64,000 bases of DNA from Wenyingzhuangia sp. 2_MG-2023 (GCF_030548295.1 NZ_JAUOSB010000007.1:1-64000); one strand, 5' to 3'. Shown: positions 8,964 to 18,909, counted from the first letter of the stretch. Numbers and translations are program-made. Notes: generated by a model not told the origin, from the letters alone.

Positions 8964-9545
8964 TTATACAGTTAGTTTATTTCCTTCCTCTAAATTATTT
9001 CCTTCTTTAAAAACCTCAGCCATAATATATGAGATTAAGGATAAAACTAAAATCTTATACGAAACTGAACATGAAATTCTTGCTCCATTTTTAAAAGTAT
9101 AATAAGTAAACATCGTGATTACAGAAATAAACAATAAATATTTTCCTATTTTTCTAAACGATAACACATTGTTTTCTTGAAAAGTTTTTACTGCTTTAAC
9201 AGATTCTATAATTGCTTGAAACTCTTTAACACATAAAAAAGTAAACCAAAATAACAACGAAGTCTTTATAAAATTAAAATACAAAGAACTAATTTTCATT
9301 TTATCTAATGTTAATTCTTGAGACTGACTAGAACCTTCTTTTTCTTTTATATAATCCGAATATTTATATTGTAAGAAAGTTCCATCATCCACCGTTTCAA
9401 TATTAAACTTCACTTTTTCATAAGAAGATGGATTCATTTGTAGATGCACAAATACTCCTGTAAATATTAAAAAAATGACAATATACGATACGCGAATAAT
9501 TTTACAAATAACGATAGCTACTTTAAGAAGTGTGTTTTTTTTCAT
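8964..9545 (-). CDS. DUF2975 family membrane protein
   Basis: A 193-residue integral membrane protein with four predicted membrane segments: about residues 10-32 (VAIVICKIIRVSYIVIFLIF), 87-107 (SLYFNFIKTSLLFWFTFLCV), 132-150 and 163-180. The long loop after the first segment is outside or periplasmic and charged. The layout and its partner, the small XRE regulator 2 bases downstream, fit the DUF2975 family, whose function is unknown. Both genes form one operon ending at the terminator at 8.7 kb. Confidence 0.75.
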   Translation of the reverse strand: MKKNTLLKVAIVICKIIRVSYIVIFLIFTGVFVHLQMNPSSYEKVKFNIETVDDGTFLQYKYSDYIKEKEGSSQSQELTLDKMKISSLYFNFIKTSLLFWFTFLCVKEFQAIIESVKAVKTFQENNVLSFRKIGKYLLFISVITMFTYYTFKNGARISCSVSYKILVLSLISYIMAEVFKEGNNLEEGNKLTV

Positions 9546-9653
9546 AACAATTTAGTTTTTATCAGCACCACAAACATACTAATGAAAAACAACAAAACAA
9601 TAAATTTTTATCGTTTTTCAATAAAAACAGATTTATTATCAACAAAAAAAACA

Positions 9654-9697
9654 TCTCGACTCCGCTCGATGACCAAGGTGTTCGAGCGCAGTCGAGA
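9654..9697. repeat. REP-like imperfect palindrome
   Basis: TCTCGACTCCGCTCGA (9654-9669) pairs with TCGAGCGCAGTCGAGA (9682-9697) with one mismatch; the loop is 12 bases. It is far more G+C-rich than its surroundings. The unit resembles short palindromes I recall between genes in many flavobacterial genomes. Only this copy was seen in the window. It sits directly behind folP and may also act in transcript ending or mRNA stability. Confidence 0.6.
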
Positions 9698-9699
9698 AT

Positions 9700-10539
9700 T
9701 TACACATTCTCTATCAACCTAAAAAGTTTAACTGCTTCTACAGCTTCTTTTACATCGTGAACACGTAAAATTTGAGTTCCTTTTTGCAAAGCAATAGTAT
9801 TGGCAACTGTAGTAGCATTCAAAGCTTCTTGTGGAGAAATATTTAAGGGCTTGTACAGCATAGATTTTCTTGAGATTCCTGTCAACAGAGGCAATTCCAT
9901 TTCTTGAAAATAATCTAAGTTTTTGAGCAACTCATAATTATGCTCTAAAGTTTTCCCAAAACCAAAACCTACGTCTAAAATCACATCATGCACATGTAAA
10001 GTATTTAATTTTTCAACTTTTTTAGACAATTCATAAAACACTTCTGTAACTACATTTTTATAAACTGGTGCTTCTTGCATATTTTGTGGGTTCCCTTGCA
10101 TGTGCATTATTATATAAGGTACTTGCAAATTTGCAACTGTTGTAAACATTTCAGCATCCAAATCTCCACCAGAAATATCGTTTATCATACAAGCCCCTGC
10201 CTCAATACACTTTCTGGCTACTTGACTACGAAACGTATCTATAGAAATGAAAATCTCTGGAAAATGTTGTATTAACAATTGAACCACAGGAACAACACGA
10301 TTGATTTCTTCATCAACAGAAATATGTTTGGCTCCTGGTCTAGAAGAATATGCACCAACATCAATAAAAGTAGCACCATCACTCAACATTTTTTCTACTT
10401 GATGTAAAATAGTTTTCTCATCTTTATACATTCCTCCATCAAAAAAAGAATCTGGAGTAATGTTTAAAATCCCCATCACTTTTGGTGTTGACAAATCGAC
10501 TAATTTTCCTTTGCACTGAATTGTAGGGTTGATTTTCAA
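9700..10539 (-). CDS. folP: Dihydropteroate synthase
   Basis: Joins p-aminobenzoate to the pterin pyrophosphate in folate synthesis; the target of sulfonamides. The 279-residue length is normal. Motifs: KVMGILNITPDSFFDGG at about 19-36, DVGAYSSRPGAKHI, ISIDTFRSQVA, INDISGGDLD, IIMHMQGNPQNMQ, VILDVGFGFGKT, and GISRKSMLY, all TIM-barrel substrate-binding blocks of the family. The reading frame begins with TTG at 10537-10539 and no ATG lies before the conserved core, so the start codon is probably TTG; this is less certain than the rest. It is divergent from the DUF1599 gene. Confidence 0.94.
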   Translation of the reverse strand: MKINPTIQCKGKLVDLSTPKVMGILNITPDSFFDGGMYKDEKTILHQVEKMLSDGATFIDVGAYSSRPGAKHISVDEEINRVVPVVQLLIQHFPEIFISIDTFRSQVARKCIEAGACMINDISGGDLDAEMFTTVANLQVPYIIMHMQGNPQNMQEAPVYKNVVTEVFYELSKKVEKLNTLHVHDVILDVGFGFGKTLEHNYELLKNLDYFQEMELPLLTGISRKSMLYKPLNISPQEALNATTVANTIALQKGTQILRVHDVKEAVEAVKLFRLIENV

Positions 10540-10625
10540 AATACTTTTGTCTTTAGTTAAGCGTTTGGTAATTGTTTATTAAATTCGTTTTCGATATCGA
10601 AAATACTCAAAAAAATACACCCGCA

Positions 10626-11162
10626 ATGTCTAACACAGATAAAGAATACGATAAAATAATAGTGACCTCTCAAAGTTTATTTACCAAAAAAATGAGTGAT
10701 TATGGTAGTGCATGGCGAATTTTGAGATTGCCTAGTTTAACAGATCAAATTTTTATCAAAGCTCAACGCATTAGACAATTACAAGAAAATGAAATTAGAA
10801 AAGTTGATGAAGGAGAAGTTTCTGAATTTATAGGTATTATCAACTACTGTGTCATGGCATTGATTCAGATAGAAAAAGGAATTGCAGATCAGCCCGATAT
10901 GGAAACTAAAGAAGCAGTTGAACTGTATGAAAAACACATCAAAATCACCAAAGAATTGATGATGAATAAAAATCATGATTATGGAGAAGCTTGGAGAGAT
11001 ATGCGTGTGAGTTCTTTAACAGATTTAATTCTACAAAAATTATTACGCGTAAAACAAATAGAAAACAATCAGGGAAAAACATTGGTTTCCGAAGGAATTG
11101 ATGCCAATTACCAAGACATGATCAATTATGCTGTTTTTGCTTTGATTCACCTAACTTTATAA
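10626..11162 (+). CDS. DUF1599 family protein (tandem repeat of one domain)
   Basis: A 178-residue cytoplasmic protein from ATG 10626; the longer frame from a TTG at 10572 is not convincing. The domain appears twice: SLFTKKMSDYGSAWRILRLPSLTDQIFIKA near residues 15-45 and LMMNKNHDYGEAWRDMRVSSLTDLILQKL near 108-137, each followed by INYxVxALI. This repeated DYGxAWRxxRxxSLTD pattern is that of DUF1599. The function is not established; the helical fold has been compared with nucleotide-binding all-alpha enzymes. It is followed 3 bases later by the BT_3928-type gene, and both diverge from folP, an order common in flavobacteria. Confidence 0.8.
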   Translation: MSNTDKEYDKIIVTSQSLFTKKMSDYGSAWRILRLPSLTDQIFIKAQRIRQLQENEIRKVDEGEVSEFIGIINYCVMALIQIEKGIADQPDMETKEAVELYEKHIKITKELMMNKNHDYGEAWRDMRVSSLTDLILQKLLRVKQIENNQGKTLVSEGIDANYQDMINYAVFALIHLTL

Positions 11163-11165
11163 GCC

Positions 11166-12131
11166 ATGAAATACATCACTCAATTGTTTAGAATTTTTAC
11201 AGGAGCTTTGTTTATTTTTTCGGGTTTTGTAAAATTGGTAGATCCACTTGGATCTGCATATAAATTTGAAGAATATTTTGGTGCCGATGTTCTAAATTTA
11301 GAATTTTTAATTCCCTACGCGTTGCCTTTTGCCATTTTATTGATTCTGGTTGAATTACTTTTGGGAATTTCTCTACTATTAGGGTTTAAAACTAAAACTA
11401 CACTTTGGAGTTTGTTTGGAATTACCACCTTGTTTCTATTCCTAACCTGGTATTCTGCTTTTTATGACAAAGTAACGGATTGTGGTTGCTTTGGAGATGC
11501 TGTAACATTGAGTCCATGGGAAACTTTTTACAAAAATGTAATCTTCATTTTCTTAATAGCTTTCATGCTATTCCAACAAAAACACATTCAACCTATTGTT
11601 TCTAAAACAGCAAACAAATGGGTTTTATTCTTATCTTTATTTGCCTCTTTATACGTGGTTTACGATGCGTTGACGTATTTGCCTTTGATTGATTTTAGAC
11701 CGTATGCTGTTGGAAAAAACATACGAGAAGGAATGGAATACAAAGACGATGGTGAATTGCCTCCTGTTCATGATTTTTATTTAGAATCTGACAACGGTGA
11801 TGATTTGACAGAAATTATTTTAAACGCACCCAAAGTAATGTTGATTGTAGCCAATGAATTAGAGCATTCAGAAAAAGGAGCTTGGCAAGCCATTGTAACA
11901 CATGCAAAACAAGCTAAAGAAAAAGGATATTTAGTTTATGGAGTTTCTAGCAGCAGTTCTAGTTTGATGAATGAAACCATTGCAAACAATAACTTACCTT
12001 TTGAAATTCTATTTTGCGATGCCACAACAATAAAAACAATGTGTAGAGCCAATCCTGGAATTCTAACCCTTAACAAATCACAAGTTATTTCTAAATATAA
12101 TTGGAAAAAAATCAATAAAAATGGCCTTTGA
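11166..12131 (+). CDS. BT_3928 family protein (DoxX/MauE-like membrane protein with a thioredoxin-like end)
   Basis: 321 residues. The first 150 form four membrane helices of the DoxX/MauE type, including FTGALFIFSGFVKLVDPLG and the motif DCGCFGDAV with a pair of cysteines near residue 103. The last 150 residues after YDALTYLPLIDFRPY look like a soluble thioredoxin-like domain, with PKVMLIVANE and YLVYGVSSSS strands, but lacking a CxxC motif. A role in handling thiol or quinone electrons is suggested by MauE-like proteins; this is inference. The gene overlaps no neighbour and is 3 bases behind DUF1599. Confidence 0.75.
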   Translation: MKYITQLFRIFTGALFIFSGFVKLVDPLGSAYKFEEYFGADVLNLEFLIPYALPFAILLILVELLLGISLLLGFKTKTTLWSLFGITTLFLFLTWYSAFYDKVTDCGCFGDAVTLSPWETFYKNVIFIFLIAFMLFQQKHIQPIVSKTANKWVLFLSLFASLYVVYDALTYLPLIDFRPYAVGKNIREGMEYKDDGELPPVHDFYLESDNGDDLTEIILNAPKVMLIVANELEHSEKGAWQAIVTHAKQAKEKGYLVYGVSSSSSSLMNETIANNNLPFEILFCDATTIKTMCRANPGILTLNKSQVISKYNWKKINKNGL

Positions 12132-12180
12132 TTAAACTTTCACTCTTTTTTGGAGTCATAGTCTATATCAAAAACTAACC

Positions 12181-14859
12181 ATGACACTAAAAACTAGAAA
12201 AATCCTGATAACAGGTCTACTGTTTCTTGGGAGCATCCTTAGTTATGCGCAACAAATTGAAGTTAAAGGAACTATTATTGATGAAGCAACCAAAACACCT
12301 ATTGATTTTGCTACTATACAAATAGAAGAAACTAAAAACCATCGTTTGTTGGGTTATGGATTTTCAGATGAAAACGGTAAATTTCAAATAGAAACCGATT
12401 TAAAAGATCAAACCGAAATTTCTTTAGTAATTACTTACATTGGATTTACTACCTACAAAAAAGCCATTCCATTAAACAATTCTCATTTAGATATAGGCGA
12501 GATAATTCTACACGAATCTACCGAAAGTTTGGACGAAATTGTGATTACTGCCAAGCCTCCTATTTTAATGAAAAATGATACCATGCAATTCAACGCTGGA
12601 TCTTTTACAACCAAAGAAGATGCTGTTGCAGAAGATTTGCTAAAAAAACTACCTGGAGTCTCTATAGACAATGATGATGGAACCATACAAGTAAACGGAA
12701 TTGATGTTACTCGTATTTTAGTGAACGGAGAACCGTTTTTCAGCAACAATCCTAAAGTTGCTATGAAAATTATTTCAAAAGATATTATTGAAAAAATAGA
12801 AATCACCAATTCCAAAAGTGACGAAGAAGAGTTTACAGGAACCGAAAGTGAAGAGGAAGCAAAAACCATCAATATTATTCTAAAGAAAAAAGACAATGGA
12901 AATATTTTTGGAAATGCCACGGGTGGTTACGGAAGCAATAATAGATACGAAGCCAACGCTGTTGTAAACAGAATGCAAGAAAAATCTTTATTTACACTGC
13001 TTGCTTTTAGCAACAACGTAAACAAAAACAATTTTAGTTATGATGATGACTCAGATAGCAACTTAGACAAGTCTAAAGCTATTAAAACAGAAAACAATGT
13101 AGGACTTAACTATTCTGACAAATTAGACGGTGGAGATAAGGTAAACTTTAACTACATGTTTTCTAATACAGAATACGACAAGGGTACTAGAATAGATCAA
13201 AAAGGGTTGATTCCCAACTCAATCAACTACAGCATAGAGAATTCCGACGATATAACACAACAAAACACGCACAATGGTGAGCTAAAATTAACCAACAATG
13301 TTTTCAAAAACTTTAGATTGATCACCAATGCAAATATATTTTACAAAGACCGTGATTTTGACAGAAAAAGTGACAAAGAAACCAAAGACGAAGAAGGTGA
13401 ACTAGTCAATCAAATTAACAGTTCTTACAACCAAAGTCAAACCACTCAAAACATAAAATCTAGCATCAATGCCGTTTATAAATTTGAAAAACTAAACTCA
13501 TTTATTAGTTATCAAATTGCAACTTCTAACTATAGCTTTAATGCAAATTCTAACAACATATCTACAACCAATATTTTTGGAAACAACCCTAGAGATGTAT
13601 TTAGAAATCAACAATTGTCACAAAAAAGATTTGACACTAACATCGGGAATACAATTAGATACAACCAACGATTTTTAAAAAGAAATACGATTTCTTACGA
13701 GTACTCTTACAAAACAGAAGACAAAGAAGAAAGTAAAGAAGTTTATGATTATGATACTGATGCAAACACACTTACTCTAAATGATGGTTTGACTTTTAAC
13801 CAACTAATAGACGTAACCAAAAAAGAACATAAAATTTCTTACGACTACAGAAGTAAATCTATTTTTTACAATATAAAGGCTAGCAATTTAAAAACAAATC
13901 TTGAAAACAATGAACTGAATAGAGATCTTGGTTTGAAAAAAAGCTTTGATGATTTTCTGTTTTCTACAAAATTTCGCTATGCCATCAAAAGAGGTACCGC
14001 AATCAATGCTAGTTATAGAACAAAGAGCATCATTCCTAGAAACAACGAATTGATAACTATTACTGACAATTCAAACCCGCTAAAAATTAATATGGGGAAC
14101 CCCGATTTAAAAAGAGAGCTAGAACATTTGTTAAGTATCAATTTTCGAACATTTAACCAAAAGAGTAAAATTTATTTCTTTAATAGATTTAGCTATACCA
14201 ATGTTACTGACAAAATTATTGACAAAACAAGCGTAGACGAAGATTTGGTTACCACTAGAACCTACATTAATAATAGCGACAATAACAAATACAATCTGAA
14301 TGGAAGTATTTCTAAAGATTATAAAAAATCGCCGTTGTTTTACAATTTCAAACTAAAATGGTATGCTAGTATGGGAGAAAACACACATTACATAAATGAC
14401 GTGCTGTTTAAAAGTGATTTCGTTACCTTTTCTCCTTCTTTCTATTCTGAATTGAACTACAATGATATTTTAGAAATTTCTCCTAGTTATAGATTACTTT
14501 TAGACGAAACCAAATACGATACCGATGTTATACAAGATCAGTCTAACATACAGCATACTTTTGGGTTAGACATTACCACATTTGCTCCTAAAAGATTCAC
14601 ATTATTCAATCAAATGCAGTACAATTTAAACCCTAAATTTCAAGAAGGTTATGGAAAACAATCTTTGGTTTGGAACGTTACAGCTAACTACAGTTTGGTT
14701 CCAGAAAAAGCAAAACTAAAACTAACCGTTTTCAATATTCTAAACCAATACAACAACACCACCCGAAGATTGACAGAGAGTAGAAATTCTACCTACACAT
14801 ACGATGTTTTAAAACAATACGTAATGCTAAGTTTTAAATACATCTTTAAAAACACCTAA
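12181..14859 (+). CDS. Outer-membrane beta-barrel protein, TonB-dependent-receptor-like
   Basis: 892 residues with a Sec signal peptide (about 1-23, ending SYAQ). Residues 24-115 are a carboxypeptidase-regulatory-like domain (VKGTIIDEATKTPIDFATIQI). A plug-like domain follows (about 120-235; EDLLKKLPGVSIDNDDGTIQ, VLVNGEPFFSNNPKVAMKII). The rest is a barrel rich in Asn, Ser and aromatic residues, ending in the strand YVMLSFKYIFKNT. It belongs to the barrel type often named OMP_b-brl_3. No clear TonB box or SusD partner is present, so substrate import cannot be claimed. It is a paralogue of the protein at 15.3-18.0 kb. Confidence 0.87.
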   Translation: MTLKTRKILITGLLFLGSILSYAQQIEVKGTIIDEATKTPIDFATIQIEETKNHRLLGYGFSDENGKFQIETDLKDQTEISLVITYIGFTTYKKAIPLNNSHLDIGEIILHESTESLDEIVITAKPPILMKNDTMQFNAGSFTTKEDAVAEDLLKKLPGVSIDNDDGTIQVNGIDVTRILVNGEPFFSNNPKVAMKIISKDIIEKIEITNSKSDEEEFTGTESEEEAKTINIILKKKDNGNIFGNATGGYGSNNRYEANAVVNRMQEKSLFTLLAFSNNVNKNNFSYDDDSDSNLDKSKAIKTENNVGLNYSDKLDGGDKVNFNYMFSNTEYDKGTRIDQKGLIPNSINYSIENSDDITQQNTHNGELKLTNNVFKNFRLITNANIFYKDRDFDRKSDKETKDEEGELVNQINSSYNQSQTTQNIKSSINAVYKFEKLNSFISYQIATSNYSFNANSNNISTTNIFGNNPRDVFRNQQLSQKRFDTNIGNTIRYNQRFLKRNTISYEYSYKTEDKEESKEVYDYDTDANTLTLNDGLTFNQLIDVTKKEHKISYDYRSKSIFYNIKASNLKTNLENNELNRDLGLKKSFDDFLFSTKFRYAIKRGTAINASYRTKSIIPRNNELITITDNSNPLKINMGNPDLKRELEHLLSINFRTFNQKSKIYFFNRFSYTNVTDKIIDKTSVDEDLVTTRTYINNSDNNKYNLNGSISKDYKKSPLFYNFKLKWYASMGENTHYINDVLFKSDFVTFSPSFYSELNYNDILEISPSYRLLLDETKYDTDVIQDQSNIQHTFGLDITTFAPKRFTLFNQMQYNLNPKFQEGYGKQSLVWNVTANYSLVPEKAKLKLTVFNILNQYNNTTRRLTESRNSTYTYDVLKQYVMLSFKYIFKNT

Positions 14860-14883
14860 TATTATAGTCTATTCCCAAATTTT

Positions 14884-14909
14884 AAAAACCACCATTTCTG
14901 GTGGTTTTT
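14884..14909 (+). terminator. Terminator of the first outer-membrane barrel gene
   Basis: Stem AAAAACCACC/GGTGGTTTTT with loop ATTTCT, 25 bases after the stop codon. Confidence 0.85.
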
Positions 14910-15027
14910 AGTTCTTAGGCATAACAACCACATGTATCTGCTTTTCTATTAACAAGCAATGCTAAACTAATTCTCAGTTCTGTTAACCAGAATTTATCAT
15001 TTACAATTACACAAAAGTTTGAATCAA

Positions 15028-15059
15028 AAAAAAACACTTCAAAATTGAAGTGTTTTTTT
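15028..15059 (-). terminator. Terminator of initiator tRNA
   Basis: A 15-bp stem AAAAAAACACTTCAA/TTGAAGTGTTTTTTT with a two-base centre, directly behind the 3' end of the tRNA on the minus strand. Confidence 0.8.
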
Positions 15060-15061
15060 AG

Positions 15062-15134
<73 letters not shown>

Positions 15135-15144
15135 ATTTGGATTG

Positions 15145-15175
15145 CAAAGATAGGCAATAACAGTATTGTACGCAA
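15145..15175 (-). promoter_or_regulatory. Promoter of initiator tRNA
   Basis: Minus strand TATCTTTG at 15145-15152 matches TAnnTTTG; TTG (15173-15175) stands 20 bases upstream as the -33 element. The -7 element ends 10 bases before the tRNA. Confidence 0.65.
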
Positions 15176-15256
15176 CATAAAATCTACCTTTTTTTCATCC
15201 TAATTTAACATTTAATTTAGTCTACTGTAGCTTAGATTGTTACCTGCTTATTTTTT

Positions 15257-17974
15257 TTACAAATTGTATTTAACACTAAGAACTAAATATCTTGGCTGAA
15301 CATAATACTGGTTGGTACTTGAATAATTTTGATTGAAACTATCATTATTGATCGATTTTGTGTTCAGTAAATTGGTTACTCCTAATTTATATTCCCATTT
15401 TGTGTCTTTCTTTTGATAAGCTATGCTCGCATCTAAAAAAGAATATTTATTATCTATAGTATCGTCTTGGTTGGTGTAATTGTACCAATCATAATCTGCT
15501 TTTAAAGTAAAACTTTTAAACATCAACCATTCTAAATTTGCAAAAGGTTTGCTTGTATAAAAAGTATTTTCAGCATTTACATTGTTGTACTTGTTAACCG
15601 TGTACTGATACCCAACCTCAAAGTTTGGCCAGTTTTTAAAATTGGTTAGCAAACTACCTGTATAGTTTTGTGTAAAGGATTCAGATTTGCTTTGAGTTCC
15701 TTCAAAAATATTATACAACTTAGAAAAATTTAAATTCCCTTTAGCATTCGCTTTTATCTTTCCAAATGTTTTTTCCCAACGTGTATTGGCAGAAAAAGTT
15801 TCATCTGTTTGGCTAGAATTAATTGGAGTAGAAACTCTGTTGATCTGAGTAAAAATCACATCATTTTTAATAGCATCTTTCTTTTTAGAATAATTTAACG
15901 AAGCAAAAATATTGGTATGACTGTACAGACTAAAACTATAATAACTCAGTTTAAAATTTTCATACAATCCATTTTGAATTCCTCCATTTCCTTGAAATAA
16001 AGAATTATAATTGTTAAATACATAACCTTCTGCAATTGTATTTACATCCGCATACTCTGCTGTTCTAGAATATGTAAAACGAAGACTTTCTGATTTTTTT
16101 ATTTGAAAGTTTGCATACAATCTAGGCAAAAGCAATGTTTCGTTGGTTGAATTTGTAACTCCCAACTGCTCGTTTGTCACACCATAATTATGCAATATCA
16201 ATCCTGGAGTTAACGTAAATTTTCCTAAAGTTACTTTGTACTTCAATCCTAAAAACACGTCTGAAAATGTATATCTTACATCGTCATTATTAAATTCATT
16301 TGATGTAAATTCATTTTCAATACCGCTGTCTAAGACTTGAAATATAGAGGAATCAAAAATTTGATTGGTCCAAACATTCCCCACAGTAACATTTATATTA
16401 CTCGAAGGACTTATTACATAATAATAATCCACTTTAGCATCTGCCTTCGTAGTCTCTATTGTTTTGTCTTGATTGATACTGTAATCTTCTTGTCCATTTT
16501 CATACGGAAACAAAGTAGAAAACGGCAAATTATCTGAAGATGGATCTGTTCCCAATCCTAGAAAAGTTGCATTGTAAAAAGGTTGTTCTTTAGACAATAA
16601 AAACTGAAGTTCACTAGAAAAAATATGATCTTCGTTTAATGTATAATTGATATTTGCATTTTGTTGAATAGAAAAGGGCTCATCATTTTTAAAACTATTG
16701 ATGTTATTTTCTACGTTTGAAAAAGAAGATTTTAATTCCCCTTCTTCTTCTTGCTTAGATACTTTTAAAAACAAATCATAATCCAACTGAAAATTTTCAT
16801 GCGGTTTGTACAGAGCACTAAATTTACCCAACCCAATATGATTGTTTTGATTGGTTGTATTGTCTCTACTCTCTACCAAACCATCATTGTAAGTCAACAT
16901 TGTTTTTTGGAACATGTCTATATCCGTATTGGAATAGATAAAATAACCACTTACATCCAAACCTTCATTTACTTTGTAATCAAAATTTAAAGCTCCAAAT
17001 TTGGTCAAAACATCATTGGCTCTGTTTCCCATTAACGATGAAAACCCTAAGTTATCAGACGTTAAATTTAGAGAAGTACCACTGTCTCTAGATGCATTTT
17101 TAAAACCTCCTGTAAAGCTAAAATAGTCTCTTCTGGTAAAAGGTATTTCACCAATGTTATTGATGTCTGTAATTACATTCAAACTCTTTTCTGGACTGTA
17201 GTAAAACAATTTAGGATGTGCAATGTACCTACTATCCAAACCACCACCTGCAGTGATTTCTCCAAACCAAAAATTCTTTTTCCCTGATTTTAACTTGATG
17301 TTAATTGCAATGTTATCCTCATTATTGGTTACATTTCTCAATTGACTGATTTCACTATAATTTTTCAGCACTTCAATTTTATCAATTGAATTAGATGGAA
17401 TGTTTTCTACCGCCAATTTAGAATCTCCGTCAAAAAAGTCTTTTCCTTCAACCATTACCTTCTGCACCTGCTTTCCTTCTACCTCTATTTGGCCATCGTC
17501 ATTTACCTCTACTCCTGGTAATTTTTTAAGAATATCTCCTAATTTTTTTTCTGTTCCGTTGCTAAAAGAATCGGCAGCATACATAATAGTGTCTCCTTGT
17601 ACTTTTATTGGCATTTCATATGTTAACACCACTTTATCTAAAGTATTAATGTCTTTTGACAAACTAAAGTCTTTTACAAGATCATTAACTTCTGTTCTCA
17701 AATCCAATTCGTACGTAGTGGGAGCAAAACCCACAAAACTTACTTTTAAACTATACAAACTTCCTTGCTTTAAAGAAATACTGTATTTACCATGTGCACT
17801 TGTAATAGAATAAGCCTCTAATTTGTTAGTGTCCTTTGTAAGAGCAATTACACTTGCGGATTCTAAAACTTGTCCTTCATCATCTTTGATGACTCCGGTC
17901 ACATCTATGGATTGTGCAAAACTGTTAAACGCAAACAAACAGAACAACCACGTTATTTTATATAATGTTTTCAT
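15257..17974 (-). CDS. Outer-membrane beta-barrel protein, TonB-dependent-receptor-like, paired with GLPGLI
   Basis: 905 residues. Signal peptide about 1-20 (FNSFAQ), carboxypeptidase-regulatory-like domain about 22-110 (VTGVIKDDEGQVLESASVIA), plug-like domain about 115-230 (LGDILKKLPGVEVNDDGQIE, VQKVMVEGKDFFDGDSKLAV), then a long barrel ending YVQPRYLVLSVKYNL. The order matches the protein at 12.2-14.9 kb and the plug blocks are alike, so the two are paralogues, facing each other around initiator tRNA. The GLPGLI gene lies 15 bases upstream and is surely in the same operon. The role of such pairs is unknown; uptake of a peptide or metal is often guessed. Confidence 0.88.
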   Translation of the reverse strand: MKTLYKITWLFCLFAFNSFAQSIDVTGVIKDDEGQVLESASVIALTKDTNKLEAYSITSAHGKYSISLKQGSLYSLKVSFVGFAPTTYELDLRTEVNDLVKDFSLSKDINTLDKVVLTYEMPIKVQGDTIMYAADSFSNGTEKKLGDILKKLPGVEVNDDGQIEVEGKQVQKVMVEGKDFFDGDSKLAVENIPSNSIDKIEVLKNYSEISQLRNVTNNEDNIAINIKLKSGKKNFWFGEITAGGGLDSRYIAHPKLFYYSPEKSLNVITDINNIGEIPFTRRDYFSFTGGFKNASRDSGTSLNLTSDNLGFSSLMGNRANDVLTKFGALNFDYKVNEGLDVSGYFIYSNTDIDMFQKTMLTYNDGLVESRDNTTNQNNHIGLGKFSALYKPHENFQLDYDLFLKVSKQEEEGELKSSFSNVENNINSFKNDEPFSIQQNANINYTLNEDHIFSSELQFLLSKEQPFYNATFLGLGTDPSSDNLPFSTLFPYENGQEDYSINQDKTIETTKADAKVDYYYVISPSSNINVTVGNVWTNQIFDSSIFQVLDSGIENEFTSNEFNNDDVRYTFSDVFLGLKYKVTLGKFTLTPGLILHNYGVTNEQLGVTNSTNETLLLPRLYANFQIKKSESLRFTYSRTAEYADVNTIAEGYVFNNYNSLFQGNGGIQNGLYENFKLSYYSFSLYSHTNIFASLNYSKKKDAIKNDVIFTQINRVSTPINSSQTDETFSANTRWEKTFGKIKANAKGNLNFSKLYNIFEGTQSKSESFTQNYTGSLLTNFKNWPNFEVGYQYTVNKYNNVNAENTFYTSKPFANLEWLMFKSFTLKADYDWYNYTNQDDTIDNKYSFLDASIAYQKKDTKWEYKLGVTNLLNTKSINNDSFNQNYSSTNQYYVQPRYLVLSVKYNL

Positions 17975-17989
17975 ATTTTTCTCTTAAAT

Positions 17990-18790
17990 CTATTTTCTAC
18001 CTCCTGGTCCGCCACCACCTCTTCTTCTACTCTCCATCATTTCTTTTACCTCTTGCGCTTTTTTTGCCAAAGTGATTTCGTACTTTTCTAAGCTTATCTT
18101 TTTTCCTTTGCTAGGTGCTTCTATTTCCAAGTCTTGTCCTCCCAATTCAATTTTAGAACAAGCCAAAACTCTATCTCCAGCCTGTACTTCTAAGATCAAC
18201 CCTGGCAATCCCCAAAACATTTCTGGTCCATGGCTTACAGGTATTTCTATTGTGTACCAAGCCGTAATAGGTATGCTGATTTCCTTTTCCTCTTCATCAC
18301 CTCTTGCTGGTAATGTTTTAGTAATGCTTGTGCTAGCTTTAAAACAAGTATAACTTCCAATCATTTTTACCTCATCTCCCTTTTCCCAAGCCCAATCTTG
18401 TAGTTTGTCTTTGATTAAAAATTGCTTGTCGTAAATTTCTTTTTGAGCTACCAACTCTTTTGTAGCTATATTTTTATATACAGTTCCGCTGTTCTGACTC
18501 ATCATCAATTGCATCATTCCTCTTCTTGGATCTGAAGGCACTTCTTGACTATTATCTTGCAACTCTTCAAATAAAGAAATGTCTTTCTCAAAAGTCAGTA
18601 CATAGTTTTTTACGGACAATTTATTTTGCATCTCTTTAATTCTCTCTTTAGCTCCTTCAGGTATTTTTCTACCTTTCATGAAGTCTGTATTCGGCTGATT
18701 TTTTATGATGTAAAAAGCTTTTCCTTGGCTATTCTGAGCAAACAATCCCGTGCTAAAAAGTAAAACACAGGTATAAATGAGGGTTTTCAT
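17990..18790 (-). CDS. GLPGLI family secreted protein
   Basis: 266 residues with a signal peptide (MKTLIYTCVLLFSTGLFAQN). The name-giving motif appears as FWGLPGLILEVQAGDRVLAC near residues 193-212, preceded by AWYTIEIPVSHGPE. The family is restricted to Bacteroidota and has no proven function; it nearly always accompanies an outer-membrane barrel, as here. The C-terminus is an unusual basic Gly-rich tail (SRRRGGGGPGGRK), probably disordered. Another motif, KMIGSYTCFKA, is the processed-substrate-like strand typical of the family. Confidence 0.9.
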   Translation of the reverse strand: MKTLIYTCVLLFSTGLFAQNSQGKAFYIIKNQPNTDFMKGRKIPEGAKERIKEMQNKLSVKNYVLTFEKDISLFEELQDNSQEVPSDPRRGMMQLMMSQNSGTVYKNIATKELVAQKEIYDKQFLIKDKLQDWAWEKGDEVKMIGSYTCFKASTSITKTLPARGDEEEKEISIPITAWYTIEIPVSHGPEMFWGLPGLILEVQAGDRVLACSKIELGGQDLEIEAPSKGKKISLEKYEITLAKKAQEVKEMMESRRRGGGGPGGRK

Positions 18791-18909
18791 AAAATCTATT
18801 TTTTAGTGACTATTAATTTACAAGCTCAAAGATGTATAAATCAAAAGCCTCACTAAAACAAAGTAGACCAACTGGCTTATTTTATAGATGTATTCCCCAT
18901 TACTTTTCT

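Noticed and set aside
8755-9545. XRE/DUF2975 pair as a toxin-antitoxin system
   Set aside because: The membrane protein matches DUF2975 in layout and is four-helical, larger than typical membrane toxins; such pairs are regarded as a regulator with its own operon.
12483-12920. Minus-strand frame of 145 codons inside the first barrel gene
   Set aside because: Antisense shadow; the plus-strand frame has a signal peptide and conserved domains.
17400-17813. Plus-strand frame of 137 codons inside the second barrel gene
   Set aside because: Antisense shadow of the plug domain region.
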